Made by a program: the position numbers and the translations under genes. From Hungatella sp. (lineage in GTDB: Bacteria; Bacillota; Clostridia; Lachnospirales; Lachnospiraceae), in the NCBI GenBank assembly GCA_009712635.1, contig WASS01000007.1:1-64000 (forward strand): 64,000 bases of DNA. Direction: 5' to 3'. A model generated the notes under the pieces. It was not told where the DNA came from and did no database searches. It saw only the letters and a list, made by a program, of their open reading frames with translations. Positions 54,667 through 63,739 of this stretch are shown here, piece by piece. How positions within the stretch are numbered: the stretch's first letter is position 1; each line of letters starts with the position of its first letter.

Positions 54667-56538
54667 TTACCCCCTCTTTGGAATCTGAAAACTGATTTTC
54701 GTTCCCTTTAAGCCCTGACTTTCAATGACCAGTCCGCTTTGAAAACATATGTTAAGCCGGTAATTGATATTGCTGATCCCAACACCACTTTTTGAGGTGC
54801 TGCTTTTTGGAGTGTTACTTTTATCAATGGTCTCAAGCGTTTCCGGGCTGATCCCCCTGCCGTCATCCTCTACACTGATTATCAACCTGTTGTCACCAGC
54901 CTCCATGACCCGTATCAGAATATTCAGTTCACCAGACTTATATCCATGCTTGATGGAGTTCTCCACCAGTGGCTGAATGGTTAATGGAAGAATGTCATTT
55001 GAAAGGAGTTCAGCCGGTGCATCAATCTCAAGCTTTAAGGCACCGTTCATTCTTACGTTTTCCAGTTCCACATATGCATTTACCAGATCCAGCTCTTCCT
55101 TTAGCTGATAAAGAGTATAGGTTCTGTAATCAAATCTGTATTTTACCCTTAGAAAGTCTGACAGGCACATAAGCATATTTTTTGCCATGTTCACGTTGGT
55201 GTCCATAAGGCAGTATATGTTGTGGAGAATATTAAATAGGAAATGAGGGGAAATTTGCGCCTGCAAAGAAGCAATCTCCATCTCATGGGCAAGTTCCGAC
55301 TGGCGGAAAGTATCTTCCACATTGACTGCCAGAACATATCCCTGGCTAAGGAGGAAAAAAAGCACTCCAAAATAATAGAAATTGAAATCGTTGAAAAATT
55401 TTACATCAATATTATGCTGGATATCCACAATCTGCAGGACACATGATACGATATATACACAATAACCCAGAAAAATCGGCCCGGCATTGGCCTTTTTCAA
55501 TTTAAAAGCCTTGGCAATTTTTAAAAAATAGCAAAGCGCATTTACAAATAAAATTGGTATGAATACTATATCGTCATACAAAACCGGCATAGCCGGCAGA
55601 CAAATAAGAATAGCAGTATAGATTAAATCCAAAATCTTTAAAAAGCGGAATGGGTGAGTTTCCCCCAGCTCCGGGTACATACTCCACAGAAAAAACTGTA
55701 TAGAGGTGATCTGAACCATAAATGACACATACTCAGCCTTTACAACTGTATCAATGGTGAGAAAAGGGAAAATACTGACCAGACTCTCGCCGTCTATAAT
55801 AGAAGCTATAACCAGAACAGAAATACAAAAAATCCAGAGGCAAATGGACTGGGCTTTTTTATTCAGGCACCAGTTAAAAACATACAAATAGCACGCCATT
55901 CCAGCCAGAATACCTATAAACCCGATATTTTTCATCAAATTAAAAAGGTGAAACCGAAATAAAGGAACCTGTTTCCCAATATAGACAGGAAGGACGATCC
56001 CTCCATTGTTACAATGAAAATTAGATACCTTAATTTTAATTACAAAATCATTTTGATCCACATGAAAATAAACAAACTGAGGGTTCCAGCTTGGAATTTC
56101 TGTGCTTTTATCAGCACCAATTGTTCCATTCTCCACAATTTTCTTATCATTTATGTAAAGCTGATATGCACTGGAGACATAATTAAGCTTCATGCAGTAA
56201 TCACCGGGAGAGGGGACTTTTACACGCAGTTCATATATGCCGATTCCGTGTTTGCCCAGCGTCTTTCCGTCTATCACCTTTCCCCGCCACGATCCTGGAA
56301 CTTCTAAACTGTCTGCTGTCTGGGAGACGGTATCTTCTAATGTACCTTCATAGAACTTCCATACTCCATTTAACTGAACAGCCTTTTCCTCCAGATTCTC
56401 TTTTGACAGATTTAAAAAACCATCTGCTATAGAATAAGAAATATATTGATTCCGAATGCTTACCAAACCTGATATCAGACAGACTGACAGAATTAAAAAT
56501 AACAGGGCTTTTCTGTTCTTCTTGTATTTTTCTTTCAT
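54667..56538 (-). CDS. 7TMR-DISM sensor histidine kinase
   Basis: About 623 residues. A signal-anchor helix (LLFLILSVCLISGLVSI) precedes an extracellular jelly-roll 7TMR-DISMED2-like domain (WKFYEGTLEDTV, WRGKVIDGK, YELRVKVPSPGDYCMKLNYV). Seven membrane segments follow (residues about 210-430). The His_kinase core has the phospho-accepting His in ISPHFLFNILHNIYCLM, N-box QPLVENSIKHGYK and DDGRGISPETL. The DISM domain commonly binds carbohydrate-like ligands. The start is uncertain: an ATG 13 codons upstream has no ribosome site and this one only a distant GGGGGAAG. Confidence 0.87.
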   Translation of the reverse strand: MKEKYKKNRKALLFLILSVCLISGLVSIRNQYISYSIADGFLNLSKENLEEKAVQLNGVWKFYEGTLEDTVSQTADSLEVPGSWRGKVIDGKTLGKHGIGIYELRVKVPSPGDYCMKLNYVSSAYQLYINDKKIVENGTIGADKSTEIPSWNPQFVYFHVDQNDFVIKIKVSNFHCNNGGIVLPVYIGKQVPLFRFHLFNLMKNIGFIGILAGMACYLYVFNWCLNKKAQSICLWIFCISVLVIASIIDGESLVSIFPFLTIDTVVKAEYVSFMVQITSIQFFLWSMYPELGETHPFRFLKILDLIYTAILICLPAMPVLYDDIVFIPILFVNALCYFLKIAKAFKLKKANAGPIFLGYCVYIVSCVLQIVDIQHNIDVKFFNDFNFYYFGVLFFLLSQGYVLAVNVEDTFRQSELAHEMEIASLQAQISPHFLFNILHNIYCLMDTNVNMAKNMLMCLSDFLRVKYRFDYRTYTLYQLKEELDLVNAYVELENVRMNGALKLEIDAPAELLSNDILPLTIQPLVENSIKHGYKSGELNILIRVMEAGDNRLIISVEDDGRGISPETLETIDKSNTPKSSTSKSGVGISNINYRLNICFQSGLVIESQGLKGTKISFQIPKRG

Positions 56539-56656
56539 TATTTGCTTAATTCTTCCCCCGGATCTGTTGCCGATCATGCATTAAATTTCGTGTATTTTTG
56601 TTTATTTTACTATTTATGGAAAAATATAGCAATATAAATATTTTTCATTATGCACC

Positions 56657-56711
56657 AAAAAGAAAGGGCGCAAACAGACCGTTTTTATGCTGCATGCGCT
56701 CTTTCTTTTTT
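56657..56711. terminator. Terminator between the giant surface gene and the kinase gene
   Basis: AAAAAGAAAG-G-GCGCA and TGCGC-T-CTTTCTTTTT form a long stem with T runs in both directions; it lies past the surface-protein stop. Confidence 0.82.
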
Positions 56712-56777
56712 GTATCTGGGGGCTTTATATTCTATTACTGAATAAATGGTGTAATAGGCTTTTTAAATGTTGTAACA

Positions 56778-59700
56778 TTATGAAATACGTTCTCCATTCG
56801 GTCCTACACGGTGTCCGTCGGGTGTCACAGTATCTTTGAGCATGGAACCTTTGGTAACATCTGCTGCCTCACTGAAATAGTACCATTTTCCATCAATCAA
56901 GTTCCAGCCGGTATACATATATCCCTTTTTCCCGTCACTAACCGGATTTAAATAATACACACTTCCTTTGTATTCAAACCAGCCAGTTACCATATATCCG
57001 TTTTCATTAAAGAAATACCAGTCATTTCTTCCTTTCCAGTCCGTATACACCCAACGGTTTACCGGTCGGCTACCATCTTTTCCGATTATCTTCCAGCCAT
57101 TTTCATCTAATTGCCAGCTGCCAGGGTAATAATGATCATCGTCTCCGCCGGCTCGTTTTCCGGGCTCTGTGATCTCTCTATCGTCATCATCATCACTATC
57201 GTCTCTAGGAAGCGCTTTTACTGTGACTGTGAAATCATCTGTGAACTCTTTCTCATTCCCATACCTGTCAGCTGCATAATATATAACCTTAACTGTCCGG
57301 GTTCCTGTTCTGGTAAGATTGTATTCCAGATCATACTGTCCCTCTGATAAAGCTGTTTTTCTGACTGCATTGGAGGGACTGGCTTTTTGATATTCAGTCA
57401 CCTCAAGTCCCTGTGTATCCAAATCCTCTCCCAATGTGTAGCTGACTTTATCCGGCCTTTTTGTCACTTTGATTCGGAGTGTATAATACTCCTGTTCTGC
57501 CTCTTCTTCCATAACCGTCAGATTGATGGTTACTTCCAATGGAATACCGTTAGGATTAATAACGTGGTCTGGCAATTCCACAATTCCTTCAACAGAAAAT
57601 GTTTGTTCTTCACTAATGTTGGGATCATAGGAACTGGAGTCCAAATCCCATATCACATCAGCCTGAACATTTCCGGCATCGGTTCCAAGCGTGACTCTGG
57701 CTGGTATCCCCAGAGCTGTGACTGTTTTGGCCGTTCCGTTTGTAATTCCTTTTATAGAAGGTAAAGGATTAATTCTTTCCAGAATTTTATCAGTCGTTGA
57801 TTGTGCATCCACGGTTACCTCAATTGTAATATTAAGGGATACAGTGTTGGGATTAACCACTCTGGCCGGAAGACTCACGGTTCCTTCTACCTCAAAGGTC
57901 TGTGCCGTTTTCTGATCTGGATCATAGGAGCTTAAAGCTACTGCCCAGGTTACATCAGCAGATACATCTCCCTGATCTGTTACAAGAGTCACATGCTCAG
58001 GCAGATTTAGATCTGAGGCCGTTTTGGCTGAACCATTTGGGATTGCTGTAACAGGAGGTAATGGAGCAATGCTCTCCAGAACCTTATCGGCTAAAACCTC
58101 CGCTTTTACGGTTACATTTACGGTTACGTTAAGGGATACTCCATCTGGATTATAGACATCATCAGGAAGAATCACCGTTCCTTCCACATCAAAATTCTGC
58201 TCTGTCTTACCGGTTGGATCATAGGAACTGCCTTCTACATCCCATTCTACATCAGCCAATATTGTTCCCATTTCAGTATTAAGACTTACCTTTCCGGGAA
58301 GCCCCAATGCCGAAGCTGTTTTTGCTGTACCGTTGGTAATTCCTATAATAGGATCAGGTGCTGCAATTGATTGGACAGGGTCTTTTGTAGCATTAAAGAT
58401 TATTGTATAGGTTTCTGTGGAATCTACCATTCCGTCATTTGCTCTAAAGACCAAAGTATGGGTACCTGTAGTGGCAGGCTTATAAGAAAAGATATTGTCT
58501 GCTGTCACTTCAGGTCCATCATCAACCTTTACCTTGTAGGTAAGAGGATCACCGTCTGCATCCTGAAACATATACATTAAGGTTATAATAATTTTAGTAT
58601 TGACTGGTTTTTCGTATGTTACCGTATCTTCTACTCCGCTCTTTCTTTCAGGAGCAGTATTTGGCGCTTTCACATTGAGAGTTACGGTGTAACTATCAGT
58701 TGAATCACTAATTCCGTCATTGGCCTTAAATATCAGTGTATACGATCCAACTATTGTCGGTATGAAGGAATAGCTCTCGTCAGCTGCCTCTTCGGCATCC
58801 TCGTTTACTTTTACTTTATAGCTGAGAGTGTCCTTGTTCTCATCTTCAAATATTGTACTTAAATCAAGCGTATAAGTGTTATTGATTGAGATATTTCCGG
58901 AATAGACAGCTCCTACACCGCTTTTCCTGACTGGGATGGAATTAACAGCTGAAAGAGTTACAGTATAGGTGTCCGTGGAGTCCGCTTTTCCATCATTTGC
59001 TCTAAATACCAGTGTATCCGTTCCTACAGTGGCGGGAGTATAGGAATAACTCTCATCTGCGGCCGCTTCCGTTCCTCCGTTAATTTTTACCTTATAGGTT
59101 AAACTATCACTGTCAATATCCTCAAATATTGTATTTAGCTTAATCTGATATGTTTTTTTAACTGCTACACTGTCTGTTACGGTTGCATTTACACCTGATA
59201 TTCTTGCGGGAGGCGTATTGGGCGCTTTCACATTCAAGGTTACGGTGTAGGTATCTTCTGAATCTTCAATTCCGTCATTTGCTTTGAACACCAGCGTTAG
59301 CGTCCCAACAGCATCTGGAGTGAAAGTAGGTTTATCACCAATCATCTCCTCTGGCTGTTCATTTTTTCTAACCTTATAATTTAAAGTATCCCCATCCGCA
59401 TCTTCAAATATTGTACTTAAATCAATGGTGAATTCAGTATTCACTGTTATATCTTCCGTTTTAGACGATACCACCCCACTTTTTCTGACTGGTGCGGTAT
59501 TAATAACAGTCAGTGTTACTGTATAGGTGTCTGCAGAATCAATAGTATCGTCATTTGCGGTAAACACAAGGGTGTATGTGCCTGCGGCAGGAGGTGTAAA
59601 TGAATAATTTTTTGTTGCTGTCACTTGAGAGTCTGTATTAATCTTGACTTTATAGGTCATGAAATCTGTATCGGGATCCTCAAATATTGTACTTAAATCC

Positions 59701-60899
59701 AGGGTAAATGCAGTTTTAACTGGTAAGTTTGCTGAGGCAGTTGCTCCTACACCACTTTTCCTGACTGGTGCATAGTTTACCCCCTGTACATTAACAGTTG
59801 TATAGACGGGTTCAGTTGCATTGGTGTTATCTGCTGCTGATACCATAACTGTTCTTGGTTTTGTATTGGGTTTTACAGTATTGGTGTTTTTGTAGGTGAT
59901 TGCTTTTATTAATGCTGCGACACTGGTATCATTGGCATTTGAATTCAGCAAAATTGATAAATTAGTTCCTGAAGTGCCTCCAGAATACGTGCCGATTGGT
60001 GTTACACTGTAGAAGACATTGTCTCCGGACAACGTAATGCCACCTATTTGAGCAAGTTCCAAGACATCTTCTGCTGGAACACCGTTAGCAGTCATGGAGG
60101 CAGTGACCAAACCGTTCTCATAAGTTCTGCTGAAATCGGAATCTACCTTAACTGTAACGTCGCTATCTTTATCCAGCGTCACTGGGTCTCCACCCTCCGT
60201 AAATGTCACAGAATCGCCACTTAAATTGGAAATAATAGGAGGTGCAGCTGCGGACCCAAGTGTTGCACTTAAACCATCAAAATCAACATAGTCATTTGAA
60301 TCGTTTAATTTTGTGTAAGCCTCTAAAATAACCCGAATCATTTTTGCGTGTGATGTTACATACAGATCTTTTATTGATACAGTATCCCATTCTCCGCTCT
60401 TATATTGTGCTGCAGCTACTGAACTATTAATCGGAGCTCCCGTTCCTGCGGTATTATCATACACTTCTATTTTTAACTTTGCTGCATCCTCGGGGAATTG
60501 AAGAAACATCTGACAGGAAGCCGTCAAATTAAAATAGCCAGTACTATTAAGTATATAATCCTTATGGATAGTGCCTTTACTATTGTCTCCGCCCAGGAAA
60601 TAAGAGCAATACTCTATAATATTTTCATTGCTGTCTAAAACATCGGCTGGAGAACTTTTTCCGATAGGATTCTGCATATTGTACTGATACCAACTTTTAA
60701 CCGGGTCACCGTCAGATCCAAAAAGATCACTCCGTCCATCAATGCTTTCTCCAACCCAACCACTAATTGTTTTTGCGTCCTGGTCATTTTCGTTTAAAAT
60801 CTCTCCTGTGTCTGCATATACACTCATGGGAATTGAAGACATTAGTACAGCTGCAATAAGAATGCCGCTTAATAAACGCTTTTTTTTCTTTAAAACCAT
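56778..60899 (-). CDS. Giant multi-domain surface protein with cell-wall repeats (1373 aa)
   Basis: Signal peptide MVLKKKKRLLSGILIAAVLM ends near SVYADTG. Residues about 60-215 form a carbohydrate-binding-like beta sandwich, followed to about 370 by an adhesin domain (DVTVKVDSDFSRTYENG). Next are five about 93-residue cadherin/Ig-like repeats, each with RKSGV, a TIFED-type Asp loop and TLVFRANDG. Three about 96-residue bacterial Ig-like repeats follow (ITNGTAKTASALGLP, SSYDP), then one Big_3-like domain (VSYTLGEDLDTQGLEVTEY). An Asp-rich linker (DDSDDDDDREI) leads to C-terminal choline-binding-type repeats (WYFFNENGYMVTGWF). Probably a wall-attached calcium-binding adhesin. Confidence 0.9.
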   Translation of the reverse strand: MVLKKKKRLLSGILIAAVLMSSIPMSVYADTGEILNENDQDAKTISGWVGESIDGRSDLFGSDGDPVKSWYQYNMQNPIGKSSPADVLDSNENIIEYCSYFLGGDNSKGTIHKDYILNSTGYFNLTASCQMFLQFPEDAAKLKIEVYDNTAGTGAPINSSVAAAQYKSGEWDTVSIKDLYVTSHAKMIRVILEAYTKLNDSNDYVDFDGLSATLGSAAAPPIISNLSGDSVTFTEGGDPVTLDKDSDVTVKVDSDFSRTYENGLVTASMTANGVPAEDVLELAQIGGITLSGDNVFYSVTPIGTYSGGTSGTNLSILLNSNANDTSVAALIKAITYKNTNTVKPNTKPRTVMVSAADNTNATEPVYTTVNVQGVNYAPVRKSGVGATASANLPVKTAFTLDLSTIFEDPDTDFMTYKVKINTDSQVTATKNYSFTPPAAGTYTLVFTANDDTIDSADTYTVTLTVINTAPVRKSGVVSSKTEDITVNTEFTIDLSTIFEDADGDTLNYKVRKNEQPEEMIGDKPTFTPDAVGTLTLVFKANDGIEDSEDTYTVTLNVKAPNTPPARISGVNATVTDSVAVKKTYQIKLNTIFEDIDSDSLTYKVKINGGTEAAADESYSYTPATVGTDTLVFRANDGKADSTDTYTVTLSAVNSIPVRKSGVGAVYSGNISINNTYTLDLSTIFEDENKDTLSYKVKVNEDAEEAADESYSFIPTIVGSYTLIFKANDGISDSTDSYTVTLNVKAPNTAPERKSGVEDTVTYEKPVNTKIIITLMYMFQDADGDPLTYKVKVDDGPEVTADNIFSYKPATTGTHTLVFRANDGMVDSTETYTIIFNATKDPVQSIAAPDPIIGITNGTAKTASALGLPGKVSLNTEMGTILADVEWDVEGSSYDPTGKTEQNFDVEGTVILPDDVYNPDGVSLNVTVNVTVKAEVLADKVLESIAPLPPVTAIPNGSAKTASDLNLPEHVTLVTDQGDVSADVTWAVALSSYDPDQKTAQTFEVEGTVSLPARVVNPNTVSLNITIEVTVDAQSTTDKILERINPLPSIKGITNGTAKTVTALGIPARVTLGTDAGNVQADVIWDLDSSSYDPNISEEQTFSVEGIVELPDHVINPNGIPLEVTINLTVMEEEAEQEYYTLRIKVTKRPDKVSYTLGEDLDTQGLEVTEYQKASPSNAVRKTALSEGQYDLEYNLTRTGTRTVKVIYYAADRYGNEKEFTDDFTVTVKALPRDDSDDDDDREITEPGKRAGGDDDHYYPGSWQLDENGWKIIGKDGSRPVNRWVYTDWKGRNDWYFFNENGYMVTGWFEYKGSVYYLNPVSDGKKGYMYTGWNLIDGKWYYFSEAADVTKGSMLKDTVTPDGHRVGPNGERIS

Positions 60900-60919
60900 T
60901 CTATCACTCTCTATTCATT

Positions 60920-61936
60920 TCAATTTTTTTTATTTACCTTAAAGACATAAATTCTGTTATCAACTCCTGTTTTTGAGGTAACAGCTATATTAATCGGATT
61001 ATCTCCAATACTCAGAGGAATTGACTGACCTTTATTATAGACTACACCATTTAAGGTAATCACAACTACTGCCTCAGAATCTTCCGTCGTGGGAGTAACT
61101 GCAGTAGTGGTAAGCGTACCAGCGCTTAAATTATAATTATACGTTGTCTTCACAAATCCGGAAAATCGAATTCCGGTAAATTTTACAGAGGTCATATAAG
61201 GACTGCTGGCTCTTGTTACAGTTACAAGATAGGTCACTGTATAATTGTCTGGTGAAGTTACCTTAATCTCAATTTTATTTGATCCGGTAATCAAATCAAC
61301 AGACGCTTTTCCCTCTATCAATTCCAGTCCGTTGACTGTAATAGCTGCGTTAGTAGTTGATGCAACAGGAATCACTGTGATACGTTCTGAATCATATCCT
61401 ACATTGGTAGTATATGACAGCGTATCAGAATGAAATACAGGAGTCAGGGTTGCTGTATGCTCTTCCTTATCCTTTATTATTAATGAAGTCAGAACGGACA
61501 CTTCCTTTTCTATCAATTCCAGTTCCATGACGGACGCTACTGATTTATTGGCCTGTAATCCCCCATCATTATATGTAATAACCCTGAAATATCTGGCACA
61601 TACCGGGATACTCAGCATACGGGTACAGTTATTATCTATATTACCAAATACAGTATCTACTGTTTTCCAATTATTTCCGTCTATACTGCTGTCCAGGCAA
61701 AATGATGTCATACAATAATTTACCGGCCAGCCAGCATTGCCCCCAATACTTTTAACTGTCCACTGACCGATCCAGCAGGATTTTTTTAAATCAACACACA
61801 GCCACCCTGGAATCGCAGCACACAGCCATCTGGAGGTTGGTTCACTGACAATGCCATTTACAGCTCTGTCAGGTGTATAAGGTTCGATATAACTGCTTGC
61901 AGTTATATCTGCATTCAAAGCCAAATTTCTGCCCAT
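60920..61936 (-). CDS. Discoidin (F5/8C) protein with cadherin-like sandwiches, no signal peptide
   Basis: A 338-residue protein. Residues about 1-155 match an F5/8 type C domain (NLALNADITASSYIEPYTPDRAVNG, WLCVDLKKSCWIGQWTV, ARYFRVITYNDGG). Two cadherin-like beta-sandwich segments follow (SLIIKDKEEHTATLTPVFHS; GIRFSGFVKTTYNYNLSAG). There is no N-terminal signal peptide or membrane helix, although such domains are usually extracellular. It is 20 bases upstream of the giant surface gene and follows two tail-collar genes in the same direction, so all four may be one transcript. Confidence 0.87.
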   Translation of the reverse strand: MGRNLALNADITASSYIEPYTPDRAVNGIVSEPTSRWLCAAIPGWLCVDLKKSCWIGQWTVKSIGGNAGWPVNYCMTSFCLDSSIDGNNWKTVDTVFGNIDNNCTRMLSIPVCARYFRVITYNDGGLQANKSVASVMELELIEKEVSVLTSLIIKDKEEHTATLTPVFHSDTLSYTTNVGYDSERITVIPVASTTNAAITVNGLELIEGKASVDLITGSNKIEIKVTSPDNYTVTYLVTVTRASSPYMTSVKFTGIRFSGFVKTTYNYNLSAGTLTTTAVTPTTEDSEAVVVITLNGVVYNKGQSIPLSIGDNPINIAVTSKTGVDNRIYVFKVNKKN

Positions 61937-62000
61937 ATTTATCTCATCAATCCTTTCCGGGAAATTGAAATGTGATTATTGATTGGTCCCAGCCAGATGA

Positions 62001-62246
62001 CTAATTCCGCTCAGGATAGTAACCATCTATTGCAATCACATAATGAATACCAGGGTGCGGTTCAAAACCCTTTAAATTCGGCACACAAAATTTAGAGGAA
62101 CCATTGCCCCCAAATGTATAACCAAGCAAAGAAAACAGCAATTGGTATTCCTGAACCGGGTACTCCTGACCATCACAGTACAGCGTTCCGTAAGGTGCAA
62201 ACGTATAGGGTACCATTATAATTTCTCCCACAAAAAAATCTTCCAT
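62001..62246 (-). CDS. Single-domain tail-collar protein (81 aa)
   Basis: A phage tail-collar-like domain: MVPYTFAPYGTLYCDGQEYP, QLLFSLLGYTFGGNG, SKFCVPNLKG and a terminal HYVIAIDGYYPERN. Microcystin-dependent proteins with this domain are usually near 170 residues, so this is a minimal, roughly half-length version. No signal peptide. AGGAGAG precedes the ATG. It is a paralogue of the next gene upstream and probably co-expressed with the discoidin protein. Confidence 0.88.
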   Translation of the reverse strand: MEDFFVGEIIMVPYTFAPYGTLYCDGQEYPVQEYQLLFSLLGYTFGGNGSSKFCVPNLKGFEPHPGIHYVIAIDGYYPERN

Positions 62247-62285
62247 GTATCTTCTCTCCTTTCCTATCCATGAATCAGAGTAAAA

Positions 62286-62537
62286 TTACGGTCTCACCGG
62301 ATACAGACCTTCTACTGCTATGTAATATTTCATCTGGTTGGTTGTGGAGAGGGGATTGGCGTTTCTTAAATCCGGCAGCTTAAACTCGGTAGTTCCATTG
62401 CCTCCAAATGTGATGCCTATGAGAGAATATAACGCGTTGTAATAAGCGATTTTCAATGATCTTCCATCACAGAGCATCCAGCCTCTGGGTTCAAAGTTAT
62501 AGGGAAATAACTGAATCTGGCCCATATATGGATCCAT
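62286..62537 (-). CDS. Single-domain tail-collar protein (83 aa)
   Basis: A paralogue of the 81-residue protein: QIQLFPYNFEPRGWMLCDGR, YNALYSLIGITFGGNG, TTEFKLPDLRNANPL and YYIAVEGLYPVRP. The CDGR and FGGNG...F.LPDLR motifs are the tail-collar core. It is the first gene of the leftward set, with AAGGAGG before the ATG, and has no signal peptide. No other phage structural genes are nearby. Confidence 0.88.
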   Translation of the reverse strand: MDPYMGQIQLFPYNFEPRGWMLCDGRSLKIAYYNALYSLIGITFGGNGTTEFKLPDLRNANPLSTTNQMKYYIAVEGLYPVRP

Positions 62538-62932
62538 AAATAATTCCTCCTTAATCTCATGATTTTTGTCAGTCGGTTGATTGAAACAAGCTCCGCTTTA
62601 TAGGGCGGATTGGCAGCAGGGGAATATGCGTTATTGGGATGGGCTCATAAATTGAGCCTATCTATAGCGTTTTACCATGTTGCGGATAATTTATCATAAC
62701 GCTTAGGGAGGGGTAAAACCCGAAATTAATTATGACTTTTGAATTATGCTGGTGTTTTATAATTACTGGGAATAGAGATGATAAGTAAGCGCAAAGTAAA
62801 TCGACGGATAGCCAAACAATAAAATCTACGCCATAATTATAGTTAGGAAATACAAGCGTTCTACTACACTTCTGATTGCTAGGATTGATAGATGCAAGCG
62901 TTTCACTACATTATAGTTGTGGAGGATTACAT
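62538..62932. other. Intergenic region upstream of the tail-collar set
   Basis: No gene was seen. Notable items are the hairpin GGCTCA/TGAGCC at 62642-62658, an AGCGTT/AACGCT dyad near 62665-62703, and two near-direct repeats, CAAGCGTTCTACTACAC (about 62853) and CAAGCGTTTCACTACAT (about 62895). The promoter of the collar genes should lie here, but no consensus promoter stands out. Confidence 0.45.
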
Positions 62933-63058
62933 ATGTTTTCAGCAAAGGTGTCTGCCGAAGAGCAATACAAACTTATCATGGAGTGCCGGCAAAACGGCCT
63001 ATCCGATCAGCAATGGTGTCTTAACCATGATATCAGGCCAGGTACATTCTATAACTGA
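62933..63058 (+). pseudogene. IS66-family accessory protein (TnpA-like) N-terminal remnant
   Basis: Forty-one residues beginning MFSAKVSAEEQYKLIMECRQ and ending GTFYN then TGA. The sequence fits the N-terminus of the small IS66 orfA protein, where the next residue is normally Trp, so TGG may have become TGA. GGAGG lies upstream. The rest of the orf and the transposase are absent, so the element is dead. Confidence 0.6.
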
Positions 63059-63071
63059 ATATTCTTGTGCG

Positions 63072-63254
63072 ATGAAATCGCAGTTCCGGGGTATTGGAAA
63101 TCATGTGTCCGGAACTGGAAATCATCAGGTTCTTAATGCGAGTTTACTCGCAAATGCTCTTGTGGCAAACGCATATCCGGATATATCACTGGTCGATTTG
63201 ATCAGCATCACAGATGCACTGGCATCTCTTGATGAGTATGTGAAAATATGGTAA
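63072..63254 (+). CDS. Possible small ORF (60 aa)
   Basis: An ATG without a clear ribosome site opens a frame ending VLNASLLANALVANAYPDIS then LVDLISITDALASLDEYVKIW. The C-terminal 40 residues have believable helical composition. It begins 14 bases after the IS66 stop. The N-terminal part contains a repeated GIGNH/GTGNH motif that reflects a DNA repeat. Not recognised; it could be a decayed C-terminus. Confidence 0.35.
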   Translation: MKSQFRGIGNHVSGTGNHQVLNASLLANALVANAYPDISLVDLISITDALASLDEYVKIW

Positions 63255-63258
63255 TAGG

Positions 63259-63280
63259 ATGGCGGGCCACTGCCCGCCAT
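63259..63280 (+). terminator. GC-rich hairpin after the small ORF
   Basis: ATGGCGGGC and GCCCGCCAT pair perfectly around CACT, five bases past the 63254 stop. No T run follows. Confidence 0.5.
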
Positions 63281-63288
63281 AAGTAAAA

Positions 63289-63432
63289 ATGAGCACGACT
63301 ACGACAGCTCAACTGGTCAGTAACATTAGAACAATCAAAAGAAGTTTACTAGGATACTATGATAAAGGTAAGGTATTATTTATTATTATGGCTATTCTGG
63401 ATTTGACGGAATATTATTGCTCAAAACATTGA
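63289..63432 (+). CDS. Possible small ORF (47 aa)
   Basis: The frame reads MSTTTTAQLVSNIRTIKRSL then a helical LGYYDKGKVLFIIMAILDLT and ends YYCSKH. There is no obvious ribosome site. Composition is protein-like, and a clear terminator follows, but no family was recognised. Confidence 0.3.
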   Translation: MSTTTTAQLVSNIRTIKRSLLGYYDKGKVLFIIMAILDLTEYYCSKH

Positions 63433-63462
63433 TTAAATAGCAAAAATAATCTTATAACAATA

Positions 63463-63497
63463 AAACCCAAGTACCATTTATTAAGTACTTGGGTTTA
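63463..63497. terminator. Bidirectional terminator
   Basis: AAACCCAAGTAC and GTACTTGGGTTTA form a 12-bp stem around CATTTATTAA, flanked by A and T-rich tails. Confidence 0.8.
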
Positions 63498-63739
63498 TTA
63501 TATGTTTTTTGTAAAGTACCACATCTAATCGTAATTGTATGTAAAACTAAATATAACCTTTATCTCTTCTTCTATTAAACATCTAGTTAAATAGTTAATT
63601 AACATCATTCGTTAATTCTCAACGTTATACCCTGTGATAAAAAATTATAATATTAGGAAATTTGCATTTATTTCAACATTGCTAAAGATATTAATCAGGT
63701 TCTTATTGAATTAATTCATGCCTTTATTTGAAGATTGCA

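Noticed and set aside
62001-62537. Prophage tail region
   Set aside because: Only two isolated half-size collar domains; no capsid, portal, tape-measure, lysis or integrase genes in the window.
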